This document shows positions 20,074 to 28,700 of a stretch of DNA of 64,000 bases, piece by piece. How positions within the stretch are numbered: the stretch's first letter is position 1; each line of letters begins with the position of its first letter. The position numbers and the translations under genes are program-made. The notes beneath the pieces were generated by a model. That model was not told the origin of the DNA. It worked only from the letters and a program-made list of their open reading frames with translations, and made no database searches. This DNA is from Candidatus Sumerlaeaceae bacterium (GTDB taxonomy: Bacteria > Sumerlaeota > Sumerlaeia > Sumerlaeales > Sumerlaeaceae), in the NCBI GenBank assembly GCA_026418615.1, contig JAOAAY010000014.1, positions 192 through 64,191 of the forward strand, in the 5' to 3' direction.

Positions 20074-20924
20074 GCGGAAGTCTCCTGCGATGATGTGGCC
20101 GTGTCCCACGGTGGCGCTGGGGCGAAACTCCTCAGGCCCAGCCACTGCATGGCCACGAGCAACACGAACCATGTGTTGTAAATGAAATAGCGTCTGGCAA
20201 GGCGGCGGGGCTCTTGCGCCAGCCGGTGGAGCCACTCCAACCCCAAGCGCTGAAGCCAGACGGGGGCACGGCGAAGCGTGCCGGCGTGGAAATCAAAGGC
20301 CGCGCCGACGGGCAACAAGACCGCCGGGATTCGCCCGCGATGCTCGATGCACCAGATTTCCTGCTTGGGACATCCGAGGGCCACGAAAACCATGCGAGCG
20401 CCTGACGCAGTCAGATCCCGCACAATCTGCTCGTCCTCGTCAGGCGTCAGGGGCCGGAACGGGGGTGCGTAAGCGTACACCACTTGCAGGTCAGGAAACC
20501 GCTGGCGGAGTGCGTCGCGCAACCGGCCCAAGGTTTCGGAGGTCGCTCCGTACAGTGCGACCGGCAGTCCCTCCCGGGCGCATCGCTCCCACAGCAACGG
20601 CGCGGTGTCGGGCCCCGCCGTGCGCCGGGAGTTGCGCACGCCGTAAAGATGCTGAACCCACACCAGCGGAAGGCCGTCGGGAGCGACGCGGTCGGCAGCG
20701 GCCAGCATCCGGGCGTATTGCCCGGAGCGATGCGCCTCGATGACCATGTGGACGGTCGCAAAACAGCACACTTGTGACTGGCCTGCCTGCGCGGCGGTCA
20801 CGGCCCACTCGACGATGCGCTCCGGAGTCACGGCGTCCACTCCGAGGCCGGCAATGTTTGCAGCCTCGAGGCCCGAGCGAATGCGCGTCTGGCGCAAGTC
20901 GGTGGTCATTGCTTGGGGATTCAT
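20070..20924 (-). CDS. WecG/TagA/CpsF-family glycosyltransferase (GT26)
   Basis: The ATG at 20924 gives about 284 residues; an ATG at 20936 is an alternative. GT26 marks are present: APDGLPLVW near the N-terminal third, a [12 protein letters not shown] nucleotide-binding turn, [12 protein letters not shown], and [19 protein letters not shown], followed by the basic amphipathic [18 protein letters not shown] that binds the membrane. The C-terminus is hydrophobic. These enzymes add the second sugar, often ManNAcA or glucose, to undecaprenyl-PP-linked intermediates. It is co-transcribed with gmd and fcl and lies 22 bases downstream of the DUF2851 gene, so it probably acts on a fucose-containing surface glycan. 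Confidence 0.9.
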
Positions 20925-20946
20925 GGCGCCCAGCATGTCGGGGCCG

Positions 20947-22521
20947 CTATGCGACGGGCGCAACCCGAAACAGGCACCCGTGCGGGTCGCGCGCAGCGTT
21001 GGCGCAGCACTCGTGATGAATCTGATAAAGGGCCTGCTGATAGCGTTCCATCCGGAAATTGATGCCCGCGGGCGGAGGAGCGTCAGCGAACAACCGCCGT
21101 CGCATCGCCCGCACGAGCGAGTTTTCGGCCAAGGCCGGAAAATTGTCATGCAGTCGCCAGAGATAGGCTTCGAGCCTCTCGTGCTTTCGCTCGCGAGCCT
21201 GAAGGATGGCCAGAGGCAGGAGCGTATGGAAGAGAATGGTACGAGCACGCTCCTCGCCGACGAGATGGGCGGCGCGAGCGGCTCGTTTGCCAGCCAAGGT
21301 GAAACGATACCCCCAGTAACCGTCGGCAGGTTGCTCGAAAAGTTGTGTCAGGGTCGTCACGGCGCGTCGCCATTCTGAGGCAGTACGGGGCTCGCGAGCC
21401 GCCGAGACTTCCATTTGCCGCATGAGAGCATCAGTCAGCCCGGCCCGGAAGTCATGTTTGACCAAAATGCGCGCTACGCCGGCAAGGCGACGCACGGGGA
21501 AATTGACGGGCCGCACGCCGGAAAACCAGCGGCGAGTGGGCGGAATGATGCGGTCCTCGAAATAGCCTGCGAACTCGGTCCACCAGCGATTGAGATCGTT
21601 TACATAGGCTTGAGTTTCGGCATCGGCGGGTGCGGCAGCGCACGGGTCGCCCGCCGAATCCGGCGCGCTTGGAGGGGCGGCGAGGTTGGCGACATGAAGG
21701 AGGATGGCTTCCAAGGCCGCCGTCGCGTCGGCTGGCGACAAGTCGCGCAGGTAGAGTCGCAATTCTTCGAGCGGTGTCCGTTTGGCGAGCAGGAAGAGCA
21801 GAGTTTTGCCGCCTTTAAAGCCCATGGAGGTCATGATGGCTTGGTACATGACCTGGTCGGGCGGCTCGGTGCGCATTTGAGCGGTGTAGCGCGCCACGCG
21901 GGCCTCCATCCGCTCGCGAGCAGCCGCGGCGAAAAACTGGCGCAACAAATCCGCATCCACGCGCCGAACGGCATCGGCGCAGGTGCCGGGTGCCGGATCC
22001 GTTGCGACGCGATCGTCCGGGTCGTCGTTCTCCTCAGCCAGAGAGCGGCGCAAGGTATCAAGATCCGGATGCAGAGCCGGCGCCAGTTCCAAGCGCTCGA
22101 TGCGCGTGCCGTTGTGGCGCGTGTCGAATTTGGCTTCGTCCGACAGCCATAAAAAGGCATGGAGCACGACGCTGTTATAGTCAAAGTCGCGCTCGTGCCG
22201 GTGGCGCTCCCAATCGGTTGAGTGCAAGTGGATTTCGATGTCGCCGCGAACGGGTACGCCGCCAATGAGCAGGGAGGCCATGCGGAAATCCGGTCCGGCT
22301 TCGTGATTCCAAACGCCCGGTTCAAGAATCCGGACCTGTTTTCCGGAACAGGTGCGCAAGCGCGAGGGCTCGAGATACTGCTCGCTCCAGATCCATTGGA
22401 CGAGTTGCTCGTTGATGGGGGCGAGTCCGTCGTCGCCCGGCTCTCGTGCCTTCGGTTCGGCCACGATCGTCCCCGGTTGCGCGCCGCGCAGGCGCGCCTT
22501 GAGTTGCTCGTAGTCACTCAT
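20947..22521 (-). CDS. DUF2851 family protein
   Basis: A 524-residue protein from the ATG at 22521 that I recognise as DUF2851: NEQLVQWIWSEQYL near the N-terminus, then PGVWNHEAGPDF, GDIEIHLHSTDWERHRH and YNSVVLHAFLW. This block is typical of a nuclease-like fold with conserved Asp, Glu-x-His and His residues, though no activity is established for the family. The C-terminal 350 residues are helical. The family is mainly known from Bacteroidetes, Chlorobi and related groups, which bears on placement. It starts the operon that continues into GT26, gmd and fcl; a functional link to glycan synthesis is not obvious. Confidence 0.85.
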   Translation of the reverse strand: MSDYEQLKARLRGAQPGTIVAEPKAREPGDDGLAPINEQLVQWIWSEQYLEPSRLRTCSGKQVRILEPGVWNHEAGPDFRMASLLIGGVPVRGDIEIHLHSTDWERHRHERDFDYNSVVLHAFLWLSDEAKFDTRHNGTRIERLELAPALHPDLDTLRRSLAEENDDPDDRVATDPAPGTCADAVRRVDADLLRQFFAAAARERMEARVARYTAQMRTEPPDQVMYQAIMTSMGFKGGKTLLFLLAKRTPLEELRLYLRDLSPADATAALEAILLHVANLAAPPSAPDSAGDPCAAAPADAETQAYVNDLNRWWTEFAGYFEDRIIPPTRRWFSGVRPVNFPVRRLAGVARILVKHDFRAGLTDALMRQMEVSAAREPRTASEWRRAVTTLTQLFEQPADGYWGYRFTLAGKRAARAAHLVGEERARTILFHTLLPLAILQARERKHERLEAYLWRLHDNFPALAENSLVRAMRRRLFADAPPPAGINFRMERYQQALYQIHHECCANAARDPHGCLFRVAPVA

Positions 22522-22689
22522 CGGGCTGCCAGATGTGAGGCCTGCGCGAAGTCGGCAAGGCAAGTCCTTTTCCGGTCACCGTGTGTGCTGGAATTCGGTT
22601 GCCTTGCCATCGGAAGGCGCGCAAGGGTTGCGTCACCATTTGCGCGCAGGGGTGCGAGGTCTCAGGCGCTTGCGGAGGGTTGTGGCAAC

Positions 22690-22911
22690 ATGAGAAGATG
22701 GGGATTGGCGGGCTTGGCCTTGGCGATGGCGGTGCTCCTCGCGGGTTGCAGTTATGTCTGCAACGGTTCATGGGATGCCCAACCGTTTGTTCAACCGCGC
22801 AATCCGCATCCTGTCATGCCTGCCCCCGAGCGGCCATGGAACTATCCGTGGGAGTGGTCATATCGCGGGCCGGATACGCGGCCGATGCCGGTGCCCGTCT
22901 ATTACGATTGA
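22690..22911 (+). CDS. Small lipoprotein
   Basis: A 73-residue product with a lipoprotein signal peptide: MRRWGLAGLALAMAVLLAGC has a lipobox with Cys20. The mature part is rich in Pro, Trp and Tyr (NYPWEWSYRGPDTRPMP) and has no recognised domain. The frame is open farther upstream inside the divergent DUF2851 gene, but only this start yields a signal peptide. The last ten bases overlap the 3' end of the convergent HU gene. Confidence 0.65.
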   Translation: MRRWGLAGLALAMAVLLAGCSYVCNGSWDAQPFVQPRNPHPVMPAPERPWNYPWEWSYRGPDTRPMPVPVYYD

Positions 22912-23249
22912 TCCCCTGACGGCTGCTCTGATGGGGCGGCTGGGGCGTCGGGTGCAGCGTGCGAATCCGGGGTTGTCAGCAATCCAGATGCCTTTAATTC
23001 CTTGCCCATCTTGAATGTTACAACGCGGCGCGCCGGAATGGGGTATTCCTTCTTGTCCTTGGGATTGCGGCCTGTTCGCTGCTTGCGCTGTTTGACCTGC
23101 AACACGCCAAAGTCGCGGATTTCCAGCCGTCCGTAGGTCGCAACGGTGTGCTTGATCGCTTCCAAGGTCGCGTCAACGATGACAAGCGCTTCCTTATCCT
23201 TCAGGTTTAGTTTCTCAGCAACTTTCTTGACGATGTCGGCCTTGATCAT
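22902..23249 (-). CDS. HU/IHF-family DNA-binding protein
   Basis: A 115-residue HU-like protein. The N-terminal dimerisation helices (MIKADIVKKVAEKLNLKDKE) and the beta-arm GVLQVKQRKQRTGRNPKDKK with the intercalating Pro are clear, followed by IPARRVVTFKMGKELK. The body ends near residue 90 and is followed by an Ala/Pro/Ser tail of about 25 residues not found in standard HU. It bends and compacts DNA. It is monocistronic, preceded by two terminators of the upstream operon and convergent with the small lipoprotein. Confidence 0.93.
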   Translation of the reverse strand: MIKADIVKKVAEKLNLKDKEALVIVDATLEAIKHTVATYGRLEIRDFGVLQVKQRKQRTGRNPKDKKEYPIPARRVVTFKMGKELKASGLLTTPDSHAAPDAPAAPSEQPSGDQS

Positions 23250-23372
23250 CGCCGCGACCTCGCTCCAAACCTCAGAATGAGAATAACCAGAGCGCCTGCA
23301 TGGAATGAGGGGACGGGAACCAGATGTGCGCTAACTGTGGGACACTCAGGCAATGCCGGTTGTTACGGCAAG

Positions 23373-23396
23373 AAAAAAGATGCGCTTAGCGCGCAT
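23373..23396 (-). terminator. Rho-independent terminator (second of two)
   Basis: Read on the minus strand, ATGCGC-GCTAA-GCGCAT forms a six-base-pair hairpin followed by C and a run of six T (complement of A at 23373-23378). It lies between the Gld-like operon and the HU gene and backs up the stronger terminator at 23419-23471. Confidence 0.7.
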
Positions 23397-23418
23397 GGGC
23401 CTAAGTTAGCACGCCGGT

Positions 23419-23471
23419 AAAAATCGCCAGAGGCCGCCCTTCCAGCGGGGGGCGTGGCCGGGCGGCCTCTG
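23419..23471 (-). terminator. Rho-independent terminator of the Gld-like ABC operon
   Basis: CAGAGGCCGCCC (23428-23439) and GGGCGGCCTCTG (23460-23471) form a perfect 12-base-pair stem with a 20-base loop. On the minus strand it begins three bases after the DUF4340 stop and is followed by GCGA and five T. This is a textbook intrinsic terminator. Confidence 0.85.
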
Positions 23472-23473
23472 AC

Positions 23474-24667
23474 TCACTCGGTAGCGGTTGTGGGGCTCTC
23501 GCTGGTGGCCAGAGGAGCCGTGGTCATAGCGAATGTGGTCGCAGTATCCACCGGCGTCGGCGTGCCAACGGGTGTCGTTTCGAGATCGGCGGCCGAGGGG
23601 GTGGTGGCCTCGTCGGACACAGTCGTTGGCGCGGTGGTTTCGGTTTCAACTGTTTGCGTGGTTTCCGTGGTGCCGGTGTCTGCTGCGGGCTCGGGCGCCG
23701 GCGCTGGCGGTTTCAAGTCGTTGACGGCCGGCATGAGCAGGTTGCCCTGATAATCGGAGATCGTATAAATATCCGGAGCGTCGGCCCGTTTGACCAAGTA
23801 AGCGTTTTTCTCCGGCTCGCGGTTTCCGATGAGCAGAATCTCGGTAACCTCTTTGGGCGGAGAGGTCGAGCGGTCCTCGCGGACAATGGTTATTTTCTGG
23901 GCCGGCGGGTCGAGCCCCATTGTGGCGGGGGCTTGCGTGGTTGCCAGGTCAACAAACCCCGTGGCACGCAGCGTGGCGAGCACCGAGGTGATGGGCGTGA
24001 TCTTGGCCTCCTGTGCCTCGGCTTGCTCGGGCTTGGTCAGCCTCCATTTGCCGTCAATTTTCTCCACCTCAAAGGTTGTTGTCGTGCCCTCGGCGGAAAT
24101 GCGTTTGATGGAATCGGCGGCGAACTCGAAGATGGCCTTATCGCGCCATCCCTCAGGTTTGTTGAAGATGTAGGTCAGAGACGCGTTGGCCTCGACCACT
24201 TCCTTTTCCCCGGCCTTGCGGACGAAAGTGGTGAAGAACGAGGAGCCGGCCTTGCCGATGAGCAAGTCGGCTAAGAGGCCACTCTTGCCGTAGATTTTCA
24301 CCTGAGTGGCGCTGCTTTCGGTCACCTCGAAGTCCGGGTGGCTGTCGGGATTGGCCGAGCGCACCTCTCCCTCAATTGTCTTTTCGATGGCTCCGACCAA
24401 GCCGTTGATATAGTTGCGATCCGCCTTATAGCCCTTTTCCGGATCCGTGAACCACGCGTCATCCTTGCGCGTCAGTGTGGTCGTCGTGCCGTCGGGCGTG
24501 CGAATCTCAATCCGGGTCAGAGTCGAGGAGGTGACTCCCTTGAAGACCTCACGGCGGGGGGCGGCCGCTTCGCCGATGACCCGCTGCTCGCGCCGGTTCA
24601 GGACGATGGCGACCGCTACCAAAACGATCGCGATGATGAGGAGAACGAGCGTGTTTTTCGGGTTCAT
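23474..24667 (-). CDS. DUF4340 protein with Thr-rich tail
   Basis: A 397-residue membrane-anchored protein: one N-terminal helix (LVLLIIAIVLVAVAIVL), then a DUF4340-like periplasmic region with the usual pattern of a short strand, LTRKDDAWFTDPEKGYKAD and repeated beta units up to about residue 315. DUF4340 proteins typically end operons of GldF/GldG-type ABC transporters, as here. The last 75 residues are almost entirely Thr, Ala, Pro, Glu and Ser (TTETTQTVETETT and similar), unlike the family core, suggesting a surface-exposed or glycosylated linker. It is followed directly by a strong terminator. Confidence 0.8.
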   Translation of the reverse strand: MNPKNTLVLLIIAIVLVAVAIVLNRREQRVIGEAAAPRREVFKGVTSSTLTRIEIRTPDGTTTTLTRKDDAWFTDPEKGYKADRNYINGLVGAIEKTIEGEVRSANPDSHPDFEVTESSATQVKIYGKSGLLADLLIGKAGSSFFTTFVRKAGEKEVVEANASLTYIFNKPEGWRDKAIFEFAADSIKRISAEGTTTTFEVEKIDGKWRLTKPEQAEAQEAKITPITSVLATLRATGFVDLATTQAPATMGLDPPAQKITIVREDRSTSPPKEVTEILLIGNREPEKNAYLVKRADAPDIYTISDYQGNLLMPAVNDLKPPAPAPEPAADTGTTETTQTVETETTAPTTVSDEATTPSAADLETTPVGTPTPVDTATTFAMTTAPLATSESPTTATE

Positions 24668-24682
24668 AGTCGGTTTGTCTCC

Positions 24683-26335
24683 CTATTCTCCTGCGCCACC
24701 GTAAATGATCTCGTAGCGGCGGCGTTTCATGCGGTTCATGTAGAACTTGGCGATGCCGAAGAGAACGAGCAGGATAGGCACACCGGCGACCACGAGGAAC
24801 ATGGCCGTGACCTGCTCTGACCGTTCAATTTGTGGGCGCAGTTTGGGGTTTTCTGTGAATTTCGACCGCAGGGCAATCAACTCGCCCCCGCGAGTCATGA
24901 CATCCGCCACATTCAGGAGAAACACTCCGTTGATTTGCCCCTGACGGCCAAGGACATTGTTGAAAAACGAGAAAGTTGATCCAACGACCACCACCGAGGC
25001 CTTGGGGTCGCTCTTGGTCCTGACTTCGCTGACCGGCACGGTGCGGGTTGAACCGTCATCATTGGTCAGCACCGGCGGATCCACGGTTGCGAAGCGGCTG
25101 TTGAGTTCGCCCGTGACCTGCATGGCCACCGGAAAGGCCCGCAGCGAGTCGTCGCCGCGGCGGGGCGGGTCGAGTCGTTCCGGTTCCAGATTAAAGATAC
25201 TCTCCTGCTTGCGTGTGTTGGGGCTGGTGCGGGCAAGGACCGTGAGCGTGCCGCTGGTGCCATGGTCGCTGGCGGCCACGCTGGAGCCAAAGTACAGCAT
25301 GATTCCGCCAAGATTAGCGGTGATAGGCGACTGCTTGTCCACATCGGGAACTTCGGCGATAAACGGATTCACGAGCGGCACAAACCCGCGCATGGTGGCA
25401 AACAGTTGCTGCACGCCGCGGCCCCAGTCCTCGAGCATGTCCGGGTTGATCTTCAGACCGTAGGGCTCGAGAATGGAGTTGATATTGGGGGTGCGCGCTG
25501 TGGCGCGGCCGGTGTTGAGGTCAATGTTGACGCCGGACGCCGCGACAAACAATTTGCCGCCGCGCATCACGAACTGGTCAATCCGAAACAGCGCTTCCTC
25601 GGACAACTCGCCGGGGTCGAAAACCATCAGCATACTGATGTCGTTCAGGTCGCCGAGGCGCGACGGCTCGAGATTCTTCACCTCGTAACCTTCCTGCTCG
25701 AGGATCTGCGGTACCAGGGTGAAGTTTCCGCCGTCGCCCATGAAGGGATTGCCGCCCGGTGCCACAAGGCCAATCTTGGGAATGTCCACCTGCGCCACCT
25801 TGTTGATCGCGGTGGTCAATTGGTATTCAAGCGGATAATCCGGCTGGATGACGGGCACCGTCTCGCTCTTGGCCTTGTGCTTAACGACAAAGCCCAGAAA
25901 GCCGCGTCGGGCGCTCAACTCGGTAGCCGTCTGCTGGGCCATGATCTGGCGCTGAACGCCGGCCTGCTCGGCTTCGCGTTCGATGGCGGGATCGTCAGAC
26001 GGATCCTTGAAGGCGTACTTCACGCGGCCCCGCGAGCGGATGCGGTACTCCATCAGGAGATCGCGCAACTGATTGCGCTGCTCGGTCCATTCCGATGGCG
26101 TGTCGCGCCCCGTCGCGTACACGGTGACTGTCACATCATCCGGCAGCCGCGCCAGCAGGTCACGGGTGGCGGCGCTGATCGTAAACTGTTTGCCGCGGGT
26201 GAGATCCCACCGCACCTGGCTGCGGCCGGCGAGGTAATTGGCCGCGCCAAGGATCACGATCAGAAGGATGACGCCTACAATGGCGCTGGAGCCGTACTTC
26301 AGGGTTCGGGAGGTTTTGTCCATCGGTTGTGCCAT
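24683..26335 (-). CDS. GldG-like ABC transporter accessory protein
   Basis: A 550-residue protein with one N-terminal and one C-terminal membrane helix (VGVILLIVILGAANYLA; FLVVAGVPILLVLFGIAKF) and a large periplasmic part between them. The start of that part, VRWDLTRGKQFTISAATRDLLARL, is the standard GldG/ABC_transp_aux opening, and MLMVFDPGELSEEALFRIDQF and GGKLFVAASG follow as in the family. Its C-terminus is basic and cytoplasmic (NRMKRRRYE). In Bacteroidetes GldG is needed for gliding; elsewhere such operons have unknown substrates. It lies three bases from the permease gene and 15 from DUF4340. Confidence 0.85.
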   Translation of the reverse strand: MAQPMDKTSRTLKYGSSAIVGVILLIVILGAANYLAGRSQVRWDLTRGKQFTISAATRDLLARLPDDVTVTVYATGRDTPSEWTEQRNQLRDLLMEYRIRSRGRVKYAFKDPSDDPAIEREAEQAGVQRQIMAQQTATELSARRGFLGFVVKHKAKSETVPVIQPDYPLEYQLTTAINKVAQVDIPKIGLVAPGGNPFMGDGGNFTLVPQILEQEGYEVKNLEPSRLGDLNDISMLMVFDPGELSEEALFRIDQFVMRGGKLFVAASGVNIDLNTGRATARTPNINSILEPYGLKINPDMLEDWGRGVQQLFATMRGFVPLVNPFIAEVPDVDKQSPITANLGGIMLYFGSSVAASDHGTSGTLTVLARTSPNTRKQESIFNLEPERLDPPRRGDDSLRAFPVAMQVTGELNSRFATVDPPVLTNDDGSTRTVPVSEVRTKSDPKASVVVVGSTFSFFNNVLGRQGQINGVFLLNVADVMTRGGELIALRSKFTENPKLRPQIERSEQVTAMFLVVAGVPILLVLFGIAKFYMNRMKRRRYEIIYGGAGE

Positions 26336-26338
26336 CGG

Positions 26339-27073
26339 TCATGCCCACTTTCTGCTCTCGACACTGCGAATGTTGAGGAACAGGAAAAAGACGATTGCAG
26401 ACAAATAATAGACAATGTCCGCCAGGTCGAGAACGCCGCGATAGATATTCACAAAGTGTCTGTACGGACTCAGGGCTGCGACATAGTCGCCCAGTCCGAA
26501 CGGAACCAGTTCCGCTACACGGGGGAATCCGACGAGGATCAGCGCGAAGGATATCGCGCAGCCGAGGATGAACGCGATGATTTGATTTTCGGTGAGGCTG
26601 GAGGCCCAAGTGCCTATGGCCAGGATTGTGGCTCCCAGCAGCAGCGAGCCCAGATAGGCACACGCTACCGGGCCCCAGTCGAGCGGTGTGCGCTCGTCGG
26701 CAAAATGGCTAACCATCCAAGGGATGGGGAATGTGAGTGCGAGCGCCAGGATGAGGAGGGCCAGGGCCCCGAGATACTTGCCAATGACCACCTCGTAATC
26801 GCGCACAGGCAGGGTCATCAGGAGTTCCTCGGTGCCTGTTTTTTTCTCCTCAGCCCAGACCCGCATGGCGATGGCGGGAACGAGAAACAGGAACAGCCAC
26901 GGTATGTAAACAAAAAATCCGTCAAGCCGGGCCGCTCCGCTGCGGAAAAAGGTGCTCACATAGAGCAGCATGCAGGAACCGAGGATGAGAAAGATAATCA
27001 GAAAAATATATGTCGAAGGGGAATTGAGATAGCCCCCGAATTCCTTTTTGAAAATCCGCCAAATGTTTTTCAT
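26339..27073 (-). CDS. ABC-2 type permease, GldF-like
   Basis: From the ATG at 27073 the product is 244 residues with six hydrophobic helices. The opening KNIWRIFKKEFGGYLNSP and the AEEKKTGTEELLMTLPV motif between helices 2 and 3 identify the GldF/NosY-type ABC-2 permease family. It would form the channel driven by the ATPase at 27774-28700. Unusually, a repeat lipoprotein gene and a hairpin-rich leader of about 230 bases separate it from that ATPase, so its expression could be set separately. Confidence 0.88.
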   Translation of the reverse strand: MKNIWRIFKKEFGGYLNSPSTYIFLIIFLILGSCMLLYVSTFFRSGAARLDGFFVYIPWLFLFLVPAIAMRVWAEEKKTGTEELLMTLPVRDYEVVIGKYLGALALLILALALTFPIPWMVSHFADERTPLDWGPVACAYLGSLLLGATILAIGTWASSLTENQIIAFILGCAISFALILVGFPRVAELVPFGLGDYVAALSPYRHFVNIYRGVLDLADIVYYLSAIVFFLFLNIRSVESRKWA

Positions 27074-27178
27074 GGCAGTTTCGCGATCCACCTCTCAGGT
27101 TTGACCGGTGCGTCGCGTCTTGGCGCGCAAAGTCGCGCCCAAGCCGCATGGAAATTTTCCCGTTATTTGTCCCGTTAG

Positions 27179-27234
27179 CGGGTCGGGCTCTGCGCGCCTT
27201 CGGCATTCACAGTGCCCGACCCGTCGCGTCGGGC
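27179..27234 (-). promoter_or_regulatory. Overlapping alternative hairpins before the permease gene
   Basis: CGGGTCGGGC (27179-27188) is perfectly complementary to GCCCGACCCG (27214-27223). Part of that second segment, GCCCGAC (27214-27220), is also complementary to GTCGGGC (27228-27234). The two stems exclude each other. They lie in the spacer between the lipoprotein stop (27302) and the permease start (27073). The arrangement resembles an attenuator or a processing signal; no T run follows, so it is not a standard terminator. Confidence 0.45.
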
Positions 27235-27301
27235 AGGGCGGGGGAAAACCGCCCGGTTAACTAGGATCCGTCCAGCCGCCACCCGTCAGCGGCAGGCCTG
27301 A

Positions 27302-27709
27302 TCACATGGCAGGACTGGTCTCAGGCGCAGCCGGGGCCGGTGTCGGGGCGGCAGGCTGAGCCGGCGCAGCGGGTGCGGCCGGGGCAGCAGGCGCAGCCGG
27401 AGGCGCAGGCTGGGCAGGCGCAGCAGGCGCCGCGGGCGCAGCAGGCTCAGCCGGCTTGGCTGCTTCAACCGGTTTGGTTGTCTCGGCCGGTTTAGCAGCC
27501 TCGGCCGGTTTAGCGGCCTCAGCGGGCTTAGCGGGTTCGGCGGGCTTGGCGGCCTCGGCGGGTTTTGCGGCTTCCGCCGGTTTGGCGGCAGGCTTCGCCG
27601 CGGGTTTTTCGGCGGCAGGCTTTGCGGCGGCCGGTTTAGCCGGTTCCTCCTTGGCGCAGCCGGCAAACACGGCGGCGGCGGCCACAAGCGCGATCAAGCA
27701 CTTGGTCAT
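27302..27709 (-). CDS. Lys-Pro-Ala repeat lipoprotein
   Basis: The ATG at 27709 has GGAGGG ten bases upstream. The 135-residue product has a lipobox (AAAAVFAGC, Cys18), then about 65 residues of AKPAE-type repeats and a tail of Ala, Pro and Gln. It contains no aromatic residue after the signal and no folded domain is expected. Such chains act as extended spacers or peptidoglycan/envelope anchors. It is embedded between the ATPase and permease genes of a Gld-like ABC operon on the same strand, which is unusual and suggests a linked envelope role. Confidence 0.8.
   Translation of the reverse strand: MTKCLIALVAAAAVFAGCAKEEPAKPAAAKPAAEKPAAKPAAKPAEAAKPAEAAKPAEPAKPAEAAKPAEAAKPAETTKPVEAAKPAEPAAPAAPAAPAQPAPPAAPAAPAAPAAPAQPAAPTPAPAAPETSPAM
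27310..27649 (-). repeat. Imperfect tandem repeat coding AKPAE/AAP units
   Basis: The coding sequence is built of repeated GCC/GCT-AAA-CCG-GCC-GAG-type 15-base units over about 27449-27649, degenerating into Ala-Pro codons toward the gene's 3' end. Length variation by slippage is likely in such DNA. Confidence 0.8.
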
Positions 27710-27773
27710 TGTACTAACCCTCCAGTTTTGAGTTGAATTGGCACTGCAAAACTTTGTCGGCACCGATGCGTCG

Positions 27774-28700
27774 TCATTTGGTCAGTTCGGCAAACACATC
27801 CTCGAGCGTCGCGCCCTCGGAGCGCAATTCTGTCAGCACCCAGTTTTTGGCGACGACGGTTTTAAAGACCTGCTCCGGCAGATCTTTCGTTTGACCGGCA
27901 CTCACTCGGAAGCGCGCAGCGCCGTTCACTGACTCCAAACTCTCTACGGCCGTGACGCCGCTGATGGCGGCGAGGGCCGATTCGACCTCCGGCTTTGGTC
28001 CCCGGACCTGGACAACCACGCTGGACTGACCCGTGCCGCGGTTCATCAGTTCCTGCGGTGTGCCCGAGGCGACCACACGGCCGTCGCTGATGATAATGGC
28101 CCGGTCACAGGTCGCCGTGACCTCGGGCAGAATATGGGTGGACAAAATCACGGTTTTTTCGCGCCCGATCTCGCGAATGAGATCACGGATCTCCTTGATC
28201 TGATTCGGGTCGAGGCCGCTGGTCGGCTCGTCCAGTATGAGAATGTCGGGTTCGTGCAGAAGCGCCTGCGCGAGGCCGACACGCTGGCGGTAACCTTTGG
28301 ACAACTCGCCAATGTTTTTGCCGACGGCTTTTTGCAGGCCGGTCATCAGTACGACCTCGCCGATGCGTTGGCGCAGGCGGCCAGAGGGAATGTTGCGCAT
28401 CTGGCCCACGAACTTGAGGAAATCCACCACCGGCATATCGTGATAGAGAGGCGCGCCTTCGGCGAGATACCCGATGCGCTTGCGCACCTCGAGCGGGTTG
28501 TCAAAAACATCAAAACCCGCCACGGTCGCTGTTCCCGTGTCGGCGGGCATGTAGCAAGTCAGAATTTTCATCGTCGTGGTCTTGCCTGCGCCGTTCGGCC
28601 CGAGGAATCCCACGATTTCGCCCTTGTTGATGGTGAACGAGACGCCCCGCAGAGCGCGGGTTCGCCCGTAGTTTTTGGTGATGTTATCAACCTGTATCAT
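27774..28700 (-). CDS. ABC transporter ATPase, GldA-like
   Basis: From the ATG at 28700 the product is 308 residues. Walker A is GPNGAGKTTT, the signature LSKGYRQRVGLAQAL, Walker B ILILDEPTSGLDP and the switch His is in STHILPE. The C-terminal 90 residues form the extra domain of GldA/CcmA-type ATPases of ABC-2 exporters. It heads the operon ATPase, lipoprotein, GldF-like, GldG-like, DUF4340. The frame is open another 58 codons upstream, but that part has no similarity to the family. Confidence 0.9.
   Translation of the reverse strand: MIQVDNITKNYGRTRALRGVSFTINKGEIVGFLGPNGAGKTTTMKILTCYMPADTGTATVAGFDVFDNPLEVRKRIGYLAEGAPLYHDMPVVDFLKFVGQMRNIPSGRLRQRIGEVVLMTGLQKAVGKNIGELSKGYRQRVGLAQALLHEPDILILDEPTSGLDPNQIKEIRDLIREIGREKTVILSTHILPEVTATCDRAIIISDGRVVASGTPQELMNRGTGQSSVVVQVRGPKPEVESALAAISGVTAVESLESVNGAARFRVSAGQTKDLPEQVFKTVVAKNWVLTELRSEGATLEDVFAELTK

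Noticed and set aside
22222-22689. Upstream extension of the small lipoprotein
   Set aside because: It overlaps the divergent DUF2851 gene and would move the lipobox into the middle of the protein.
25262-27178. A 638-codon open frame on the plus strand
   Set aside because: It lies antisense to the GldG-like and GldF-like genes, has a composition rich in His, Arg and Gln typical of antisense frames in GC-rich DNA, and matches no family.
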